Positions 1 to 7,534 of a stretch of 10,380 nucleotides of DNA are shown piece after piece. A model generated the notes under the pieces. That model was not told where the DNA came from and ran no database searches. It saw only the letters and a program-made list of their open reading frames with translations. This DNA is from Mariprofundus sp. (GTDB lineage Bacteria; Pseudomonadota; Zetaproteobacteria; Mariprofundales; Mariprofundaceae). Made by a program: the position numbers and the translations under genes. The DNA lies in NCBI GenBank assembly GCA_021772845.1, contig JAJFLF010000317.1, positions 1-10,380 on the forward strand, in the 5' to 3' direction. Numbering within the stretch: position 1 is the first letter of the stretch; each line of letters starts with the position of its first letter.

Positions 1-1768
1 CATCGCGTTTGGTGAGCTGGCGTGCTTCTTCAAGTGCAGCATCCAGATCAAAATGGGGTTCAAAATCACTGTGTACCAGTTTTTCATTAAACAACTCAGG
101 GAATCGTTCCAGGGCGTCGAGAATCGGATTAGGGGCAGTTTGCCCCAGTCCGCAGTGTGAGCGGTGCTTGACCAGTGCCGCCATGCGTCGCATCTCATCG
201 ACATCATATTGCGTGCCCTTGCCATTACATATTTTATCCAGCCCGTTTCTGAGCAGCGTGGTGCCGACACGGCATGGTGTGCAGAAACCACAGCTTTCAT
301 GGGCAAAGAAGTGAGCAAAGTTGCGAATGACCTTGAGCAAGTCACACTCTTTACCGAAAATCATGAATGAACCGCCGGTGGCAAGGTCTTCAAAACCAAG
401 TTTGCGTTCGAACTCATCAGGTCCAATCAATGTGCCCGACGGGCCACCAACCTGAATGGCCTGTACATTCTCTGCGCCACAATCATCCAGAATACGCTGA
501 ATACTCACCCCGAAGGCATATTCATATGCGCCGGGGGTAAGGCAATCACCGCTGATGCTCAATATTTTGCTGCCTGCTGATTTATCTGAACCATGGGCAG
601 TGAACCAGTCGCTGCCATGCACTGCGATTTGAGCTGCTGCAGCCAGTGTTTCTACATTATTGACGACAGTAGGCTGACCGAGATAACCACTGGTGACCGG
701 GAAAGGAGGGCGCACACGTGGAACACCGCGTTTCTCTTCCATGGATTCAATCAGGGCAGACTCTTCACCACAGATATACGCGCCTGCTCCAACAATGATT
801 TCGATATCAAAATCGAAACCGTGCTGCCCAAGGATCTCGTCGCCAAGCAGTTTGCTGTTGTATCTGTGAGTCAATACGGCCTGCAATGAGGGCAGTAGAT
901 AACGGTATTCAGCACGCAGATAGAGATAACCTTTTTGCGCTCCGATCAGATAGCCGCAGATTGTCATACCTTCAAAAACGCTATGGGCATGGCTGGTGAG
1001 CAGGATACGGTCTTTAAATGTGCCTGGTTCGCCTTCATCGGCATTACAGATCACATAATGCGCATCGCCTTTGGCTTCCCGGCAGAATTTCCACTTCAGG
1101 CCGGTACTAAAGCCTGCACCACCACGGCCACGCAGACCGGATTGATCAATGTTTGTCAGCATGCTTTGCTGGCCTTGTTCTATAGCAGCGAGCAGGCCTG
1201 AGCCCGGTTCAAAGGGGGTGCTTAACAGGAGGCCGTTCTTGCGCACATTATCATGTACATCAAACCATTCGGTGGGCCACAGATCGAGCGCTCTGTTGGC
1301 TTCGATATGCTCAGCAATCAGATCCAGTCGGCTGGGAGATAGTTTGGTGAGCGTGCGTCCGTTGATCAGAAGGGCAGGCCCCTGATCACACATGCCGATA
1401 CAGGATGCGTCACTAATGCTGACTGCTCCATCAGCTCGGGTCTCACCCTGGGCGATGTTCAGCTTTTCACACAGGCTCTGCATCAAATCAAGATCACCAC
1501 AGCTGGTGCAGTTGCTGAACATTATATCAAAGCGGCCACGTGGCGTGCGATGAAAAAATGAATAGAAATCGATAGCTGCTTCAATCTGGCTAACCGGTAG
1601 CTCCAGTTCCGTCGCCAAAGCCGGGATGGGATGCTGAGGAATATGGTGTGATTGCATTTGTATATCATAGAGACGATGCAGTAGATGATTACTGTTCAAA
1701 TGATCTCTGCTCTCGGGGCTCACGAGAGAGGTGGATGGTTGGTTGTTTAAGCCACTATTTAGTTCCAA
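1..1768 (-). CDS. hoxF: NAD-reducing [NiFe] hydrogenase diaphorase subunit HoxF (3' end cut by window edge)
   Basis: This is the flavin and iron-sulphur subunit of a bidirectional hydrogenase; it passes electrons between NAD(H) and the HoxU/HoxYH part in the cytoplasm. 589 codons are visible and the frame is still open at position 1. HoxF of Ralstonia is about 600 residues by my recollection, so only a few codons are missing. Residues about 20-155 form a NuoE-like thioredoxin-fold domain (Cys87, Cys90, Cys123, Cys127). The NuoF-like core follows: RGRGGAGFSTGLKW (213-226) and NADEGEPGTFKDR (242-254) for FMN, and GAGAYICGEESALIES (327-342). A [4Fe-4S] motif uses Cys493, Cys496, Cys499 and Cys539. 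The NuoE-NuoF fusion separates it from complex I NuoF. The first ATG in frame (1657) would cut into the conserved N-terminal helix region (residues LLHRLYDIQ before it match HoxF). I therefore chose the upstream TTG at 1768, which has a strong ribosome binding site. An in-frame TAG lies further upstream. Confidence 0.93.
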   Translation of the reverse strand, partial: MELNSGLNNQPSTSLVSPESRDHLNSNHLLHRLYDIQMQSHHIPQHPIPALATELELPVSQIEAAIDFYSFFHRTPRGRFDIMFSNCTSCGDLDLMQSLCEKLNIAQGETRADGAVSISDASCIGMCDQGPALLINGRTLTKLSPSRLDLIAEHIEANRALDLWPTEWFDVHDNVRKNGLLLSTPFEPGSGLLAAIEQGQQSMLTNIDQSGLRGRGGAGFSTGLKWKFCREAKGDAHYVICNADEGEPGTFKDRILLTSHAHSVFEGMTICGYLIGAQKGYLYLRAEYRYLLPSLQAVLTHRYNSKLLGDEILGQHGFDFDIEIIVGAGAYICGEESALIESMEEKRGVPRVRPPFPVTSGYLGQPTVVNNVETLAAAAQIAVHGSDWFTAHGSDKSAGSKILSISGDCLTPGAYEYAFGVSIQRILDDCGAENVQAIQVGGPSGTLIGPDEFERKLGFEDLATGGSFMIFGKECDLLKVIRNFAHFFAHESCGFCTPCRVGTTLLRNGLDKICNGKGTQYDVDEMRRMAALVKHRSHCGLGQTAPNPILDALERFPELFNEKLVHSDFEPHFDLDAALEEARQLTKRD

Positions 1769-1780
1769 GACAGGCTCCTT
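1766..1780 (-). promoter_or_regulatory. Shine-Dalgarno and TTG start of hoxF
   Basis: On the minus strand AAGGAG (plus 1775-1780) stands 6 bases before a TTG (1768-1766) in the hoxF frame. No ATG or GTG nearer the TTG has a comparable site. Conserved HoxF sequence continues upstream of the first ATG, so this site decides the start. A rare TTG with strong Shine-Dalgarno pairing may tune the amount of HoxF. Confidence 0.7.
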
Positions 1781-1792
1781 TTGCGCGGTTGG

Positions 1793-1820
1793 ATTATACT
1801 AGAAAAGAGGGATGTATGAA
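1793..1820 (-). promoter_or_regulatory. Probable sigma-70 promoter of hoxF
   Basis: The minus strand carries a perfect TATAAT (plus 1793-1798). A weaker -35 candidate TTCATA (plus 1815-1820) lies 16 bases upstream. Transcription would start near 1786 and leave a leader of about 18 bases that holds the hoxF ribosome binding site. It lies in the 109-base gap between nicO and hoxF, so the hox structural genes can be expressed apart from the hyp operon. I see no strong terminator in this gap, so read-through from hyp is also possible. Motif match only. Confidence 0.5.
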
Positions 1821-1877
1821 AGGGGGTAAGCACACTTTTGTTTACATCTTTGAGAATGTTTTTATTAGATGGTTTTT

Positions 1878-2591
1878 TCATAGGGAAAGTCCATTACTGC
1901 TTATCTCAATCATCATGCTGAAGCCGAGTAAAATGGTCAGACTTCCAATACCTGCAAGTAGATATTGATGCAGCCAGTTAAAGCGCTTATGGGATTGACG
2001 AAGAGGTAAGATGATAGCGATGGAAAGTGCTGCCATACCGGCAATGGAACCGATGCCGAACAAAGCAATATAGATCAAGCCCATCGAAAATGAATGCACG
2101 CTCTGCATGGTTAAAACGATGAGAGCGGCAGAGCCCGCCATGCCGTGCATGATACCGACCAGCAGGGCACGCAGTGGGAATGGTTTTGATGTGTGTATAT
2201 GTTCATGTTCATTGCTTTTATGTTCTGTCTTATAGGAATGCTGATGGGCATGCAGATGAACGGTGCCATCCTCATGACGATGAGGGTGGATATGCACGTG
2301 TTTGTTCTTGCAGCGGCGCAGGACATCAAAACCAAGCGCTACAAGCATGATGCCAACTGTGAATTCCAGCATCATGGCGATCTGTTCGGGAATCATGTTA
2401 TCGAGAAACATCACGACAGAACCGAAGATGAACAGGGTAATGGTGTGGCCCACGCCCCATACAGAACCCAGCCGGATTGATTCGCTGATGCCCGTTGATC
2501 GGGTCACCAGTGATGCAACAGCTGCAACATGATCTGATTCTATGGCATGGCGCATGCCGAGCAGGAAGCCGATAAACAGCATTTCAATCAT
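1878..2591 (-). CDS. NicO/NiCoT-family nickel permease with His-rich cytoplasmic loop
   Basis: A 237-residue integral membrane protein that probably imports nickel for the hydrogenase. Helix 1 carries HAIESDH (residues 15-21), the HX4DH signature that binds the metal in nickel/cobalt permeases. A second conserved motif, GIMHGMAGSAAL (146-157), resembles the UreH/HupE-like branch. Hydrophobic segments lie at about 3-13, 43-63, 72-91, 141-161, 169-197 and 211-228. Between them, residues 98-133 hold 13 histidines, a likely metal-binding loop. The ATG overlaps the hypF stop (ATGA), and AAGGA lies 8 bases upstream of it. As last gene of the hyp operon, a nickel-supply role is the natural reading. 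Cobalt transport or export (RcnA-like proteins also have His-rich loops) cannot be excluded from sequence. The exact subfamily and therefore the symbol are left open. Confidence 0.85.
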   Translation of the reverse strand: MIEMLFIGFLLGMRHAIESDHVAAVASLVTRSTGISESIRLGSVWGVGHTITLFIFGSVVMFLDNMIPEQIAMMLEFTVGIMLVALGFDVLRRCKNKHVHIHPHRHEDGTVHLHAHQHSYKTEHKSNEHEHIHTSKPFPLRALLVGIMHGMAGSAALIVLTMQSVHSFSMGLIYIALFGIGSIAGMAALSIAIILPLRQSHKRFNWLHQYLLAGIGSLTILLGFSMMIEISSNGLSL

Positions 2592-3814
2592 GCTGTTTTT
2601 CCTTCAATCATACGTTCAGTCTTTAACGAAATTGCGGCAGCTATGGCGGCCTGACCAAGAGAGAGGCCACCATCATTGATGGGGACCTGTTGCGAGATCA
2701 ATACATTGAAACCATGTCGCTGTAATCGCTTTTCGACACCACTGCGCAATAGGCGGTTCTGAAAGACGCCGCCGGAAAGTGCTATGTGATTAATCCGATG
2801 CCGTTGACATAAATTCAAGGCCAGTTCACACGCCGCCATAATGATAGTTTGGTGGAAGCGGGCGGCGATCACTGCTTTATCCACTCCATGGTCAAGGTCC
2901 GTCAGCAGTGCTTGCCACATTGCTGTCCATTGAAGTTGAATTAGTCCATCCGGACAGGTTCTCATATGGATTGGGTAGGCCTTGTCTGTTTTATCCATCA
3001 CTTCGCTAGCTATGCGTTCGAGTTCAATTGCAGCCTGACCCTCTTGCGTAACTCTTTCGCGATAAATATCCAGGCATGCGGCCGCTGCATCGAACAGCCT
3101 GCCAGCCGATGAGGCTATGGGACTGTTCAGCCCCTTGTTCAGCATAGTCTGCAGTGGGGCAAGCGGTTTGTTGTTTAGAAATGTGATGATATCACTGTCA
3201 GGGAATTGTTCTCTCATCACTTCCCAGTCGCAGGCGTGCAGATGTGCCAGCGCGTTGCGCCATGGCTCTCGGATGGCCTGTGCTCCGCCCGGCATAGCTA
3301 CGGGCTGGAAACAACCCAGTCGGGTAAAATCGGCATAATTGGCCAGCAGAAATTCTCCTCCCCAAATAGTGCCGTCCACACCGAAACCAAGCCCGTCTAG
3401 CGCAATGCCCAGTACTGGCTCTGCATGTAACGGATAGCTATGTTCTGCGAGGCAGGCAGCGATATGAGCATGATGATGCTGTACACTGATGATATTGCTG
3501 CCATGAAGGTCAGCCAGGCGTAGGCCTGTTTGCGTGGATAGATAATCCGGATGCATATCGAGCGCGATCTGTTCGGGACAGAAAGCGTGTTCGGTACATG
3601 CCGATTCCAGCGCGTCGTTATAGGCTCTGAATACATTGGTCTGTTCAAGATCGCCGTTACTTTCAAATAGTCGCGCCTGGCCATTTGCAAGTAAGCAGAA
3701 GCTGCTTTTCAGTTCTGCGCCCATAGCTAACACTGGCGGTGCACTTCTGAATTCTTCAGGCAGGCTTAAGGTGCTGGTGCGCATATCATTGCGAATTTCA
3801 GGCTGGTTCAACAT
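2588..3814 (-). CDS. hypF: HypF-type carbamoyltransferase, C-terminal Kae1-like domain only
   Basis: HypF makes a carbamoyl adenylate from carbamoyl phosphate and ATP and transfers the carbamoyl group to the HypE C-terminal cysteine, the first step to the CN ligands. Full HypF is about 750 residues: acylphosphatase, zinc fingers, YrdC-like domain, Kae1-like domain. This protein has 408 residues and matches only the last part, starting at APPVLAMGAELKSSFCL. Its key sites are intact: HHHAH (113-117), DGLGFGVDGTIWGGE (140-154), LSGGVFQNR (346-354) and NDGGLSLGQ (380-388). The missing domains are not lost by a local frameshift, because an intact hypE lies directly upstream. I chose the ATG at 3814, which overlaps the hypE stop by 7 bases. 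A TTG at 3844 would add 10 residues but lacks a Shine-Dalgarno sequence, and a stop codon is just before it. From memory, a similarly shortened HypF1 is known in Ralstonia eutropha. The N-terminal functions must come from another protein, or are bypassed. Confidence 0.88.
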   Translation of the reverse strand: MLNQPEIRNDMRTSTLSLPEEFRSAPPVLAMGAELKSSFCLLANGQARLFESNGDLEQTNVFRAYNDALESACTEHAFCPEQIALDMHPDYLSTQTGLRLADLHGSNIISVQHHHAHIAACLAEHSYPLHAEPVLGIALDGLGFGVDGTIWGGEFLLANYADFTRLGCFQPVAMPGGAQAIREPWRNALAHLHACDWEVMREQFPDSDIITFLNNKPLAPLQTMLNKGLNSPIASSAGRLFDAAAACLDIYRERVTQEGQAAIELERIASEVMDKTDKAYPIHMRTCPDGLIQLQWTAMWQALLTDLDHGVDKAVIAARFHQTIIMAACELALNLCQRHRINHIALSGGVFQNRLLRSGVEKRLQRHGFNVLISQQVPINDGGLSLGQAAIAAAISLKTERMIEGKTA

Positions 3815-4848
3815 ATTCTTGGTAACTGTTCTCCAGCTAACCAATCAACAACACGCGATCCTCCGAAAGAGGTCTGCATCTGTACCATATGATGTTCATC
3901 AGCTACGACTTTGCCGATAATGGCAGCATCCTGAGCTTGCGGATCAGAGTGCATCGCAGTGAGAAGTCTGTCTGCATCGGCTGCATCGCAGATACAGATT
4001 AACTTGCCTTCATTGGCAACATATAAGGGGTCGAGGCCAAGTAGTTCACAGGCGCCGCTCACTTCAGCTTTAACCGGGATACTCTGTTCATCAAGAATCA
4101 TGCCGACAGATGATTGCAGTGCGAGCTCATTCAGGGTGGTTGCCAGGCCGCCGCGCGTAGGGTCGCGCAGGCAATGGATGTTTGGCGCAACCTCTACCAT
4201 GCTCTTAACCAGTCCGTGCAAGGCTGCTGAATCGGATTGAAGCGTGGTTTCAAAAGAGAGGTTCTCACGACTGGATAAAACGGCCATGCCGTGGTCACCA
4301 ATGCTTCCGGACAGGATGATTACATCTCCCGGACTTGCGCGTTCCCCAGATATATTGATGCCATCCGGAATTACACCAACACCTGTCGTGGTGATGAAAA
4401 CACCATCGCCATTGTCTTTTTCAACCACTTTGGTGTCACCGGTGACAATAGGAACACCGGCCTCGCGTGAGGCTTTTGCCATGCTGATAACAATGCGTTC
4501 CAGCTCACAGAGAGCTAAACCTTCCTCGATAATAAATGCAGCTGAAAGGTAGAGTGGTTTGGCACCGGACATGCAGACATCATTGATGGTGCCATGCACA
4601 GAGAGTGAACCGATATCACCACCTGGGAAAAACAGCGGGGCAATAACATGGGCATCGGTACTGATCACCATGCGCCCGGCATTCACCTTGAAGGCGGCCT
4701 GATCATTGTGTTGACGCAGCAGTTCGTTATCAAAGTGAAACATGAATATCTGATCAATAAGCTGAGCCATTGCACGACCACCACTGCCGTGACTCATGTT
4801 TACCGTACCATGTTTGATGTCGAGTTTACCGGCATAGGGGCGGGTCAT
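3808..4848 (-). CDS. hypE: Hydrogenase maturation protein HypE (carbamoyl dehydratase)
   Basis: HypE accepts a carbamoyl group from HypF on its C-terminal cysteine and uses ATP to dehydrate it to a thiocyanate, the cyanide donor for the Fe(CN)2CO centre. The 346-residue protein has the usual PurM/AIR-synthetase-like fold features: MSHGSGGRAM near residues 18-27, then STDAHV and PLFFPGGDIG in the ATP-binding half, and DPTRGGLATTLNE in the C-terminal half. It ends in PRIC, the invariant family tail; the last residue Cys346 is the carbamoyl carrier. Its length is typical. The ATG overlaps the hypD stop as ATGA, and AGGAG lies 8 bases upstream of the start. The 3' end overlaps hypF, so HypE and its partner HypF are probably translated in a coupled way. 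Confidence 0.97.
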   Translation of the reverse strand: MTRPYAGKLDIKHGTVNMSHGSGGRAMAQLIDQIFMFHFDNELLRQHNDQAAFKVNAGRMVISTDAHVIAPLFFPGGDIGSLSVHGTINDVCMSGAKPLYLSAAFIIEEGLALCELERIVISMAKASREAGVPIVTGDTKVVEKDNGDGVFITTTGVGVIPDGINISGERASPGDVIILSGSIGDHGMAVLSSRENLSFETTLQSDSAALHGLVKSMVEVAPNIHCLRDPTRGGLATTLNELALQSSVGMILDEQSIPVKAEVSGACELLGLDPLYVANEGKLICICDAADADRLLTAMHSDPQAQDAAIIGKVVADEHHMVQMQTSFGGSRVVDWLAGEQLPRIC

Positions 4849-6002
4849 GTGCTTTTCTCCTGCATTTTCTGTTCGGTTCTGCTGTTATCGGGTTGGCGAA
4901 AGCGGCCATAACTCCAGTAAGCAGCACAGGAACCTTCGGATGAGACCATGCAGGCGCCCATAGGGTTTTCCGGTGTGCAGACGGTACCGAACAGTTTGCA
5001 GTCGGTCGGTTTGTTGAGTCCGCGCAAAATGGCAGGGCAGAGGCAGCTCTTCACATCACTGCTGCATATCTCTTCTATATCAAAACGTTGCTCAGCATCC
5101 CAATCTGCATAGTTATCTCTAATCTGTAGTGCGCTATCAGGCATCAAACCAAGTCCGCGCCATTCAAAGCTGGGGCGCAGTTCAAACACATCCTGCATGA
5201 TAGCTTGTGCTTTACGGTTTCCTTCGGCTGTAACCACGCGAGTATATTCGTTCTCTACGGCGATAGTGCCGCTATTGAGTTGGCGAATGAGCATCAGGGT
5301 AGATTGCATGACATCAAGTGGCTCAAAACCTGCAATCACCATGGGCGTGTGAAATTCAGTAGCGCAAAATGCATAAGCCTGGGTGCCGATAATGGTACTG
5401 ACATGCGATGGACCTAAGATGCCATTAATATTGGCGCTTTGATCACCATCTTGTTGCAGGATATGGCGCATGGCCGGTGGGGTGAGCACATGGTTACAGA
5501 AGACTGAGAAATTACTCAAACCTTCCTGTTTAGCTTGTTGAATGGCTACGGCTGTTGGTGGTGTGGTGGTTTCAAAGCCAATAGCAAAAAAGACCACCTG
5601 CCGATCAGGGTTCTGACGTGCAATTTGTAAAGCATCCTGAGTGGAATAAACCATGCGAATATCGCCGCCATTCGCTTTGGCTTTGAGCAGGCTCATCTGC
5701 TTGCTGGCAGGTACACGTACCAAATCAGCATAGGTGCAGAGGATAACATCATGTTCTTCAACCAGTTTAATGGCGTTATCGATGCGCCCTTTGGGTAATA
5801 CACATACAGGGCAACCGGGCCCATGCACAAAGGTTACATTTTCAGGCATGAGATCCTGAATGCCAAAACGGAAGATGGCATGGGTGTGTCCACCGCAAAA
5901 TTCCATCAGGCGGTAATCTCTGTCCGAGTCTACTTCATTAGCGATGACTATAGCTAGAGAGGCTGCGATATCACCGTTACGAAATTCATTGACGTATTTC
6001 AT
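4845..6002 (-). CDS. hypD: Hydrogenase maturation protein HypD (Fe-S scaffold)
   Basis: HypD, with HypC, forms the scaffold on which iron receives two CN and one CO ligands. The 385-residue sequence carries all family hallmarks: MEFCGGHTHAI with Cys36, GPGCPVC with Cys64 and Cys67, and IGFETTTPPT (141-150). The C-terminal cysteine cluster binds the [4Fe-4S] centre (CLCPAILRG, then DCKLFGTVC and later cysteines in GACMVSSEGSC). Length is normal. The ATG overlaps the hypC stop (ATGA at 6002-5999), and the 3' end overlaps the hypE start, so translation of C, D and E is tightly linked. No key residue appears altered. Confidence 0.97.
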   Translation of the reverse strand: MKYVNEFRNGDIAASLAIVIANEVDSDRDYRLMEFCGGHTHAIFRFGIQDLMPENVTFVHGPGCPVCVLPKGRIDNAIKLVEEHDVILCTYADLVRVPASKQMSLLKAKANGGDIRMVYSTQDALQIARQNPDRQVVFFAIGFETTTPPTAVAIQQAKQEGLSNFSVFCNHVLTPPAMRHILQQDGDQSANINGILGPSHVSTIIGTQAYAFCATEFHTPMVIAGFEPLDVMQSTLMLIRQLNSGTIAVENEYTRVVTAEGNRKAQAIMQDVFELRPSFEWRGLGLMPDSALQIRDNYADWDAEQRFDIEEICSSDVKSCLCPAILRGLNKPTDCKLFGTVCTPENPMGACMVSSEGSCAAYWSYGRFRQPDNSRTEQKMQEKST

Positions 6003-6247
6003 GGCGTTGCCTGGGTGTCTTCAGCATTCATAGCATCCAACTCTTCAAACAGAGCGAGGGTAGATTGAGCCTCTTCTTCACTGAGTTTATGTAGTGCGAA
6101 ACCCACATGAATCAAGAGGTAGTCACCGATATTTACATTATCTACCAATACAGTAGATACATCTTTCTGAATGCCTGATAGATCGACGGTAGCCATTGAG
6201 GCGCCTTCATCCAATGCGGTGACGATGGCCGGAACTGCTAAACACAT
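5999..6247 (-). CDS. hypC: Hydrogenase maturation chaperone HypC/HupF family
   Basis: A small chaperone (82 residues) that carries the Fe(CN)2CO unit with HypD and delivers it to the large-subunit precursor. The N-terminus MCLAVPA has the essential Cys2 that binds iron and the substrate after removal of Met1. The conserved HVGFALHKLSEEEA stretch (about 47-60) includes the histidine that is the usual second important residue. The start follows the hypB stop by 10 bases. Its Shine-Dalgarno AGGA overlaps the hypB TAG codon, which suggests re-initiation after hypB. It fits HypC rather than HybG by context only; no second copy is seen here. Confidence 0.96.
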   Translation of the reverse strand: MCLAVPAIVTALDEGASMATVDLSGIQKDVSTVLVDNVNIGDYLLIHVGFALHKLSEEEAQSTLALFEELDAMNAEDTQATP

Positions 6248-6257
6248 ATTGAGGGTC

Positions 6258-7127
6258 CTAGTTGTTTGTTATTGTAGTTTGGTTTTGAGTATTACTCTGG
6301 ATGGATTGATGCAGCTCTCTCAACCAGTTATACCAGGCTTGCATGCCTTCACCTGTGGTAGCTGAAACTTGCAGAATGGCAATGCCCGGATTAACGCGCT
6401 GCGCATAAGCGATGCATTGATCCACATCGAACTGAAGATAGGGCAAAAGATCAGTTTTATTAAGTATCATCAGCCCTGCAGCATTGAACATATCAGGATA
6501 TTTGAGTGGTTTATCTTCACCCTCGGTTACTGAGAGAATCACAACCTTGTGTGCTTCCCCAAGATCAAACGATGCGGGGCAAACAAGATTGCCAACGTTC
6601 TCGATGAACAGCAGGCTGTTATCTTCAGGTTTGAGTGTTTCAACTGCATGGCCGACCATATGCGCATCCAGATGACAACCTTTGCCGGTATTGATCTGCA
6701 CAGCGTTAACTCCGGTTGCGCGGATGCGTTCAGCATCCAGCAGGGTTTGCTGATCACCCTCGATCACTGCCTGTGAAAACTCAGCCTTGAGATCATCAAG
6801 TGTGCGTGTGAGTAGGGTGGTTTTACCGGAACCCGGGCTTGAGACGAGATTCAGCGCTAACATGCCATGTTGTTTGAAGTAGCTTTTGTTGTCAGCTGCG
6901 TAGGCGTTATTTTTACTGAGAATATCCTGCTCGATCCGCAAAATGCGTGCCGGGCTGATGCCGGCAGCATGGGTAGCCATCAGTGCATGACCATGATCGT
7001 GATTGTGTGAATGTTCATGAGAGTGGTCATGGTTATGGCTATGCGCATGATGGTGCTCAAGGCTGTGATCATGTGCATGTCCTTCGATTTGTGTGTCGCC
7101 TTCAGCGCAACCGCATGTTGTACACAT
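6258..7127 (-). CDS. hypB: Hydrogenase nickel-incorporation GTPase HypB with His-rich N-terminus
   Basis: HypB is a SIMIBI-class GTPase that, with HypA, inserts nickel into the hydrogenase large subunit. In the 289 residues, the N-terminus has MCTTCGC (the CxxCGC high-affinity nickel motif) and then a histidine-rich stretch (residues 17-47, 16 His), a likely nickel store. The G domain follows: P-loop SSPGSGKTT (96-104), the metal-binding GKGCHLDAH (148-156, Cys151 and His152), ENVGNLVCPASFDLGE, and NKTD (223-226) for guanine recognition. The ATG overlaps the hypA stop by one base (TAATG) and follows a strong GGAGG. The His tract is encoded by a CAT/CAC-rich near-repeat at about 6987-7077 and may vary in length between strains. 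Confidence 0.97.
   Translation of the reverse strand: MCTTCGCAEGDTQIEGHAHDHSLEHHHAHSHNHDHSHEHSHNHDHGHALMATHAAGISPARILRIEQDILSKNNAYAADNKSYFKQHGMLALNLVSSPGSGKTTLLTRTLDDLKAEFSQAVIEGDQQTLLDAERIRATGVNAVQINTGKGCHLDAHMVGHAVETLKPEDNSLLFIENVGNLVCPASFDLGEAHKVVILSVTEGEDKPLKYPDMFNAAGLMILNKTDLLPYLQFDVDQCIAYAQRVNPGIAILQVSATTGEGMQAWYNWLRELHQSIQSNTQNQTTITNN
6987..7077 (-). repeat. Low-complexity CAT/CAC-rich tract encoding the HypB histidine stretch
   Basis: Imperfect repeats of a 6-base His-X unit (His followed by Asn, Asp, Ser or Glu) run through the 5' part of hypB. They give residues 17-47 with 16 histidines. Such tracts can expand or shrink by slippage. The product is a metal-binding tail, and the frame stays open. 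Confidence 0.7.
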
Positions 7128-7468
7128 TATTGCACCTCCAATTCTTTAATTCGCATCTCTTCACCTGCTAATATATCTAAGGGATAGTGCCCACATTGCG
7201 GACAAAGATCATAACGGGCAGTGACCTCTGTCTGTTGTTTGCAGAGAGGGCATTCTGCTAATCCCTGAACAGAAATAATCTCCAGTTTTGCAGCATCGGC
7301 GATGGTGCCTTTGGCAATCGCATCAAAACTGAAACGCATGGCTTCAATTTCAACACCGGCCAATGTGCCGATTTCCAAACAGACAGTATTAACTGATGTA
7401 AACTGTTGCTCATCTGCCTGTTGTTCTATCAATTGTATAACACCTTCGCATAGTGACATTTCATGCAT
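7127..7468 (-). CDS. hypA: Hydrogenase nickel metallochaperone HypA
   Basis: HypA brings nickel to the hydrogenase precursor together with HypB. The 113-residue protein starts MHEMSLC; His2 is the nickel ligand known in this family, which settles the ATG at 7468. An upstream GTG in frame (7489) would place seven residues before the essential His2 and is rejected. GGGA stands 7 bases before the chosen ATG. A zinc site is formed by CPLC and CPQC (about residues 67-90). It is the first gene of the hyp operon, followed by hypB with a one-base overlap. The 150-base region upstream holds a palindrome and a terminator hairpin of the preceding gene. Confidence 0.96.
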   Translation of the reverse strand: MHEMSLCEGVIQLIEQQADEQQFTSVNTVCLEIGTLAGVEIEAMRFSFDAIAKGTIADAAKLEIISVQGLAECPLCKQQTEVTARYDLCPQCGHYPLDILAGEEMRIKELEVQ

Positions 7469-7534
7469 GAACGAATCCCATGAGATCACAGATAACGGTT
7501 TTGTTGAGATGGATTGGCATACTTTACCTTTATG

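Noticed and set aside
9..1385. Several open frames on the plus strand across the first 1.4 kb
   Set aside because: They are antisense shadows of hoxF, which has continuous family motifs on the minus strand across the whole stretch.
1..1768. Reading the left-edge gene as complex I nuoF
   Set aside because: The NuoE-like domain is fused to the N-terminus and the gene sits next to a hyp operon, both typical of HoxF and not of nuoF.
1844..1863. Weak hairpin followed by T residues after nicO (plus strand)
   Set aside because: Only four clean base pairs and the T run is on the strand opposite to the genes, so it is not a credible terminator.
2193..2532. Plus-strand open frames over the His-rich loop of the permease
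   Set aside because: The minus-strand frame has the HX4DH signature and membrane helices; the plus frames are compositional shadows of the CAT-rich loop sequence.
3815..3844. TTG at 3844 as start of hypF
   Set aside because: No Shine-Dalgarno precedes it, a stop codon is immediately upstream, and the ten added residues match nothing in HypF. The ATG at 3814 overlaps the hypE stop in the way of its neighbours. Not fully excluded.
7469..7489. GTG at 7489 as start of hypA
   Set aside because: HypA needs His2 directly after Met1 (MHEMSLC), which fixes the start at 7468.
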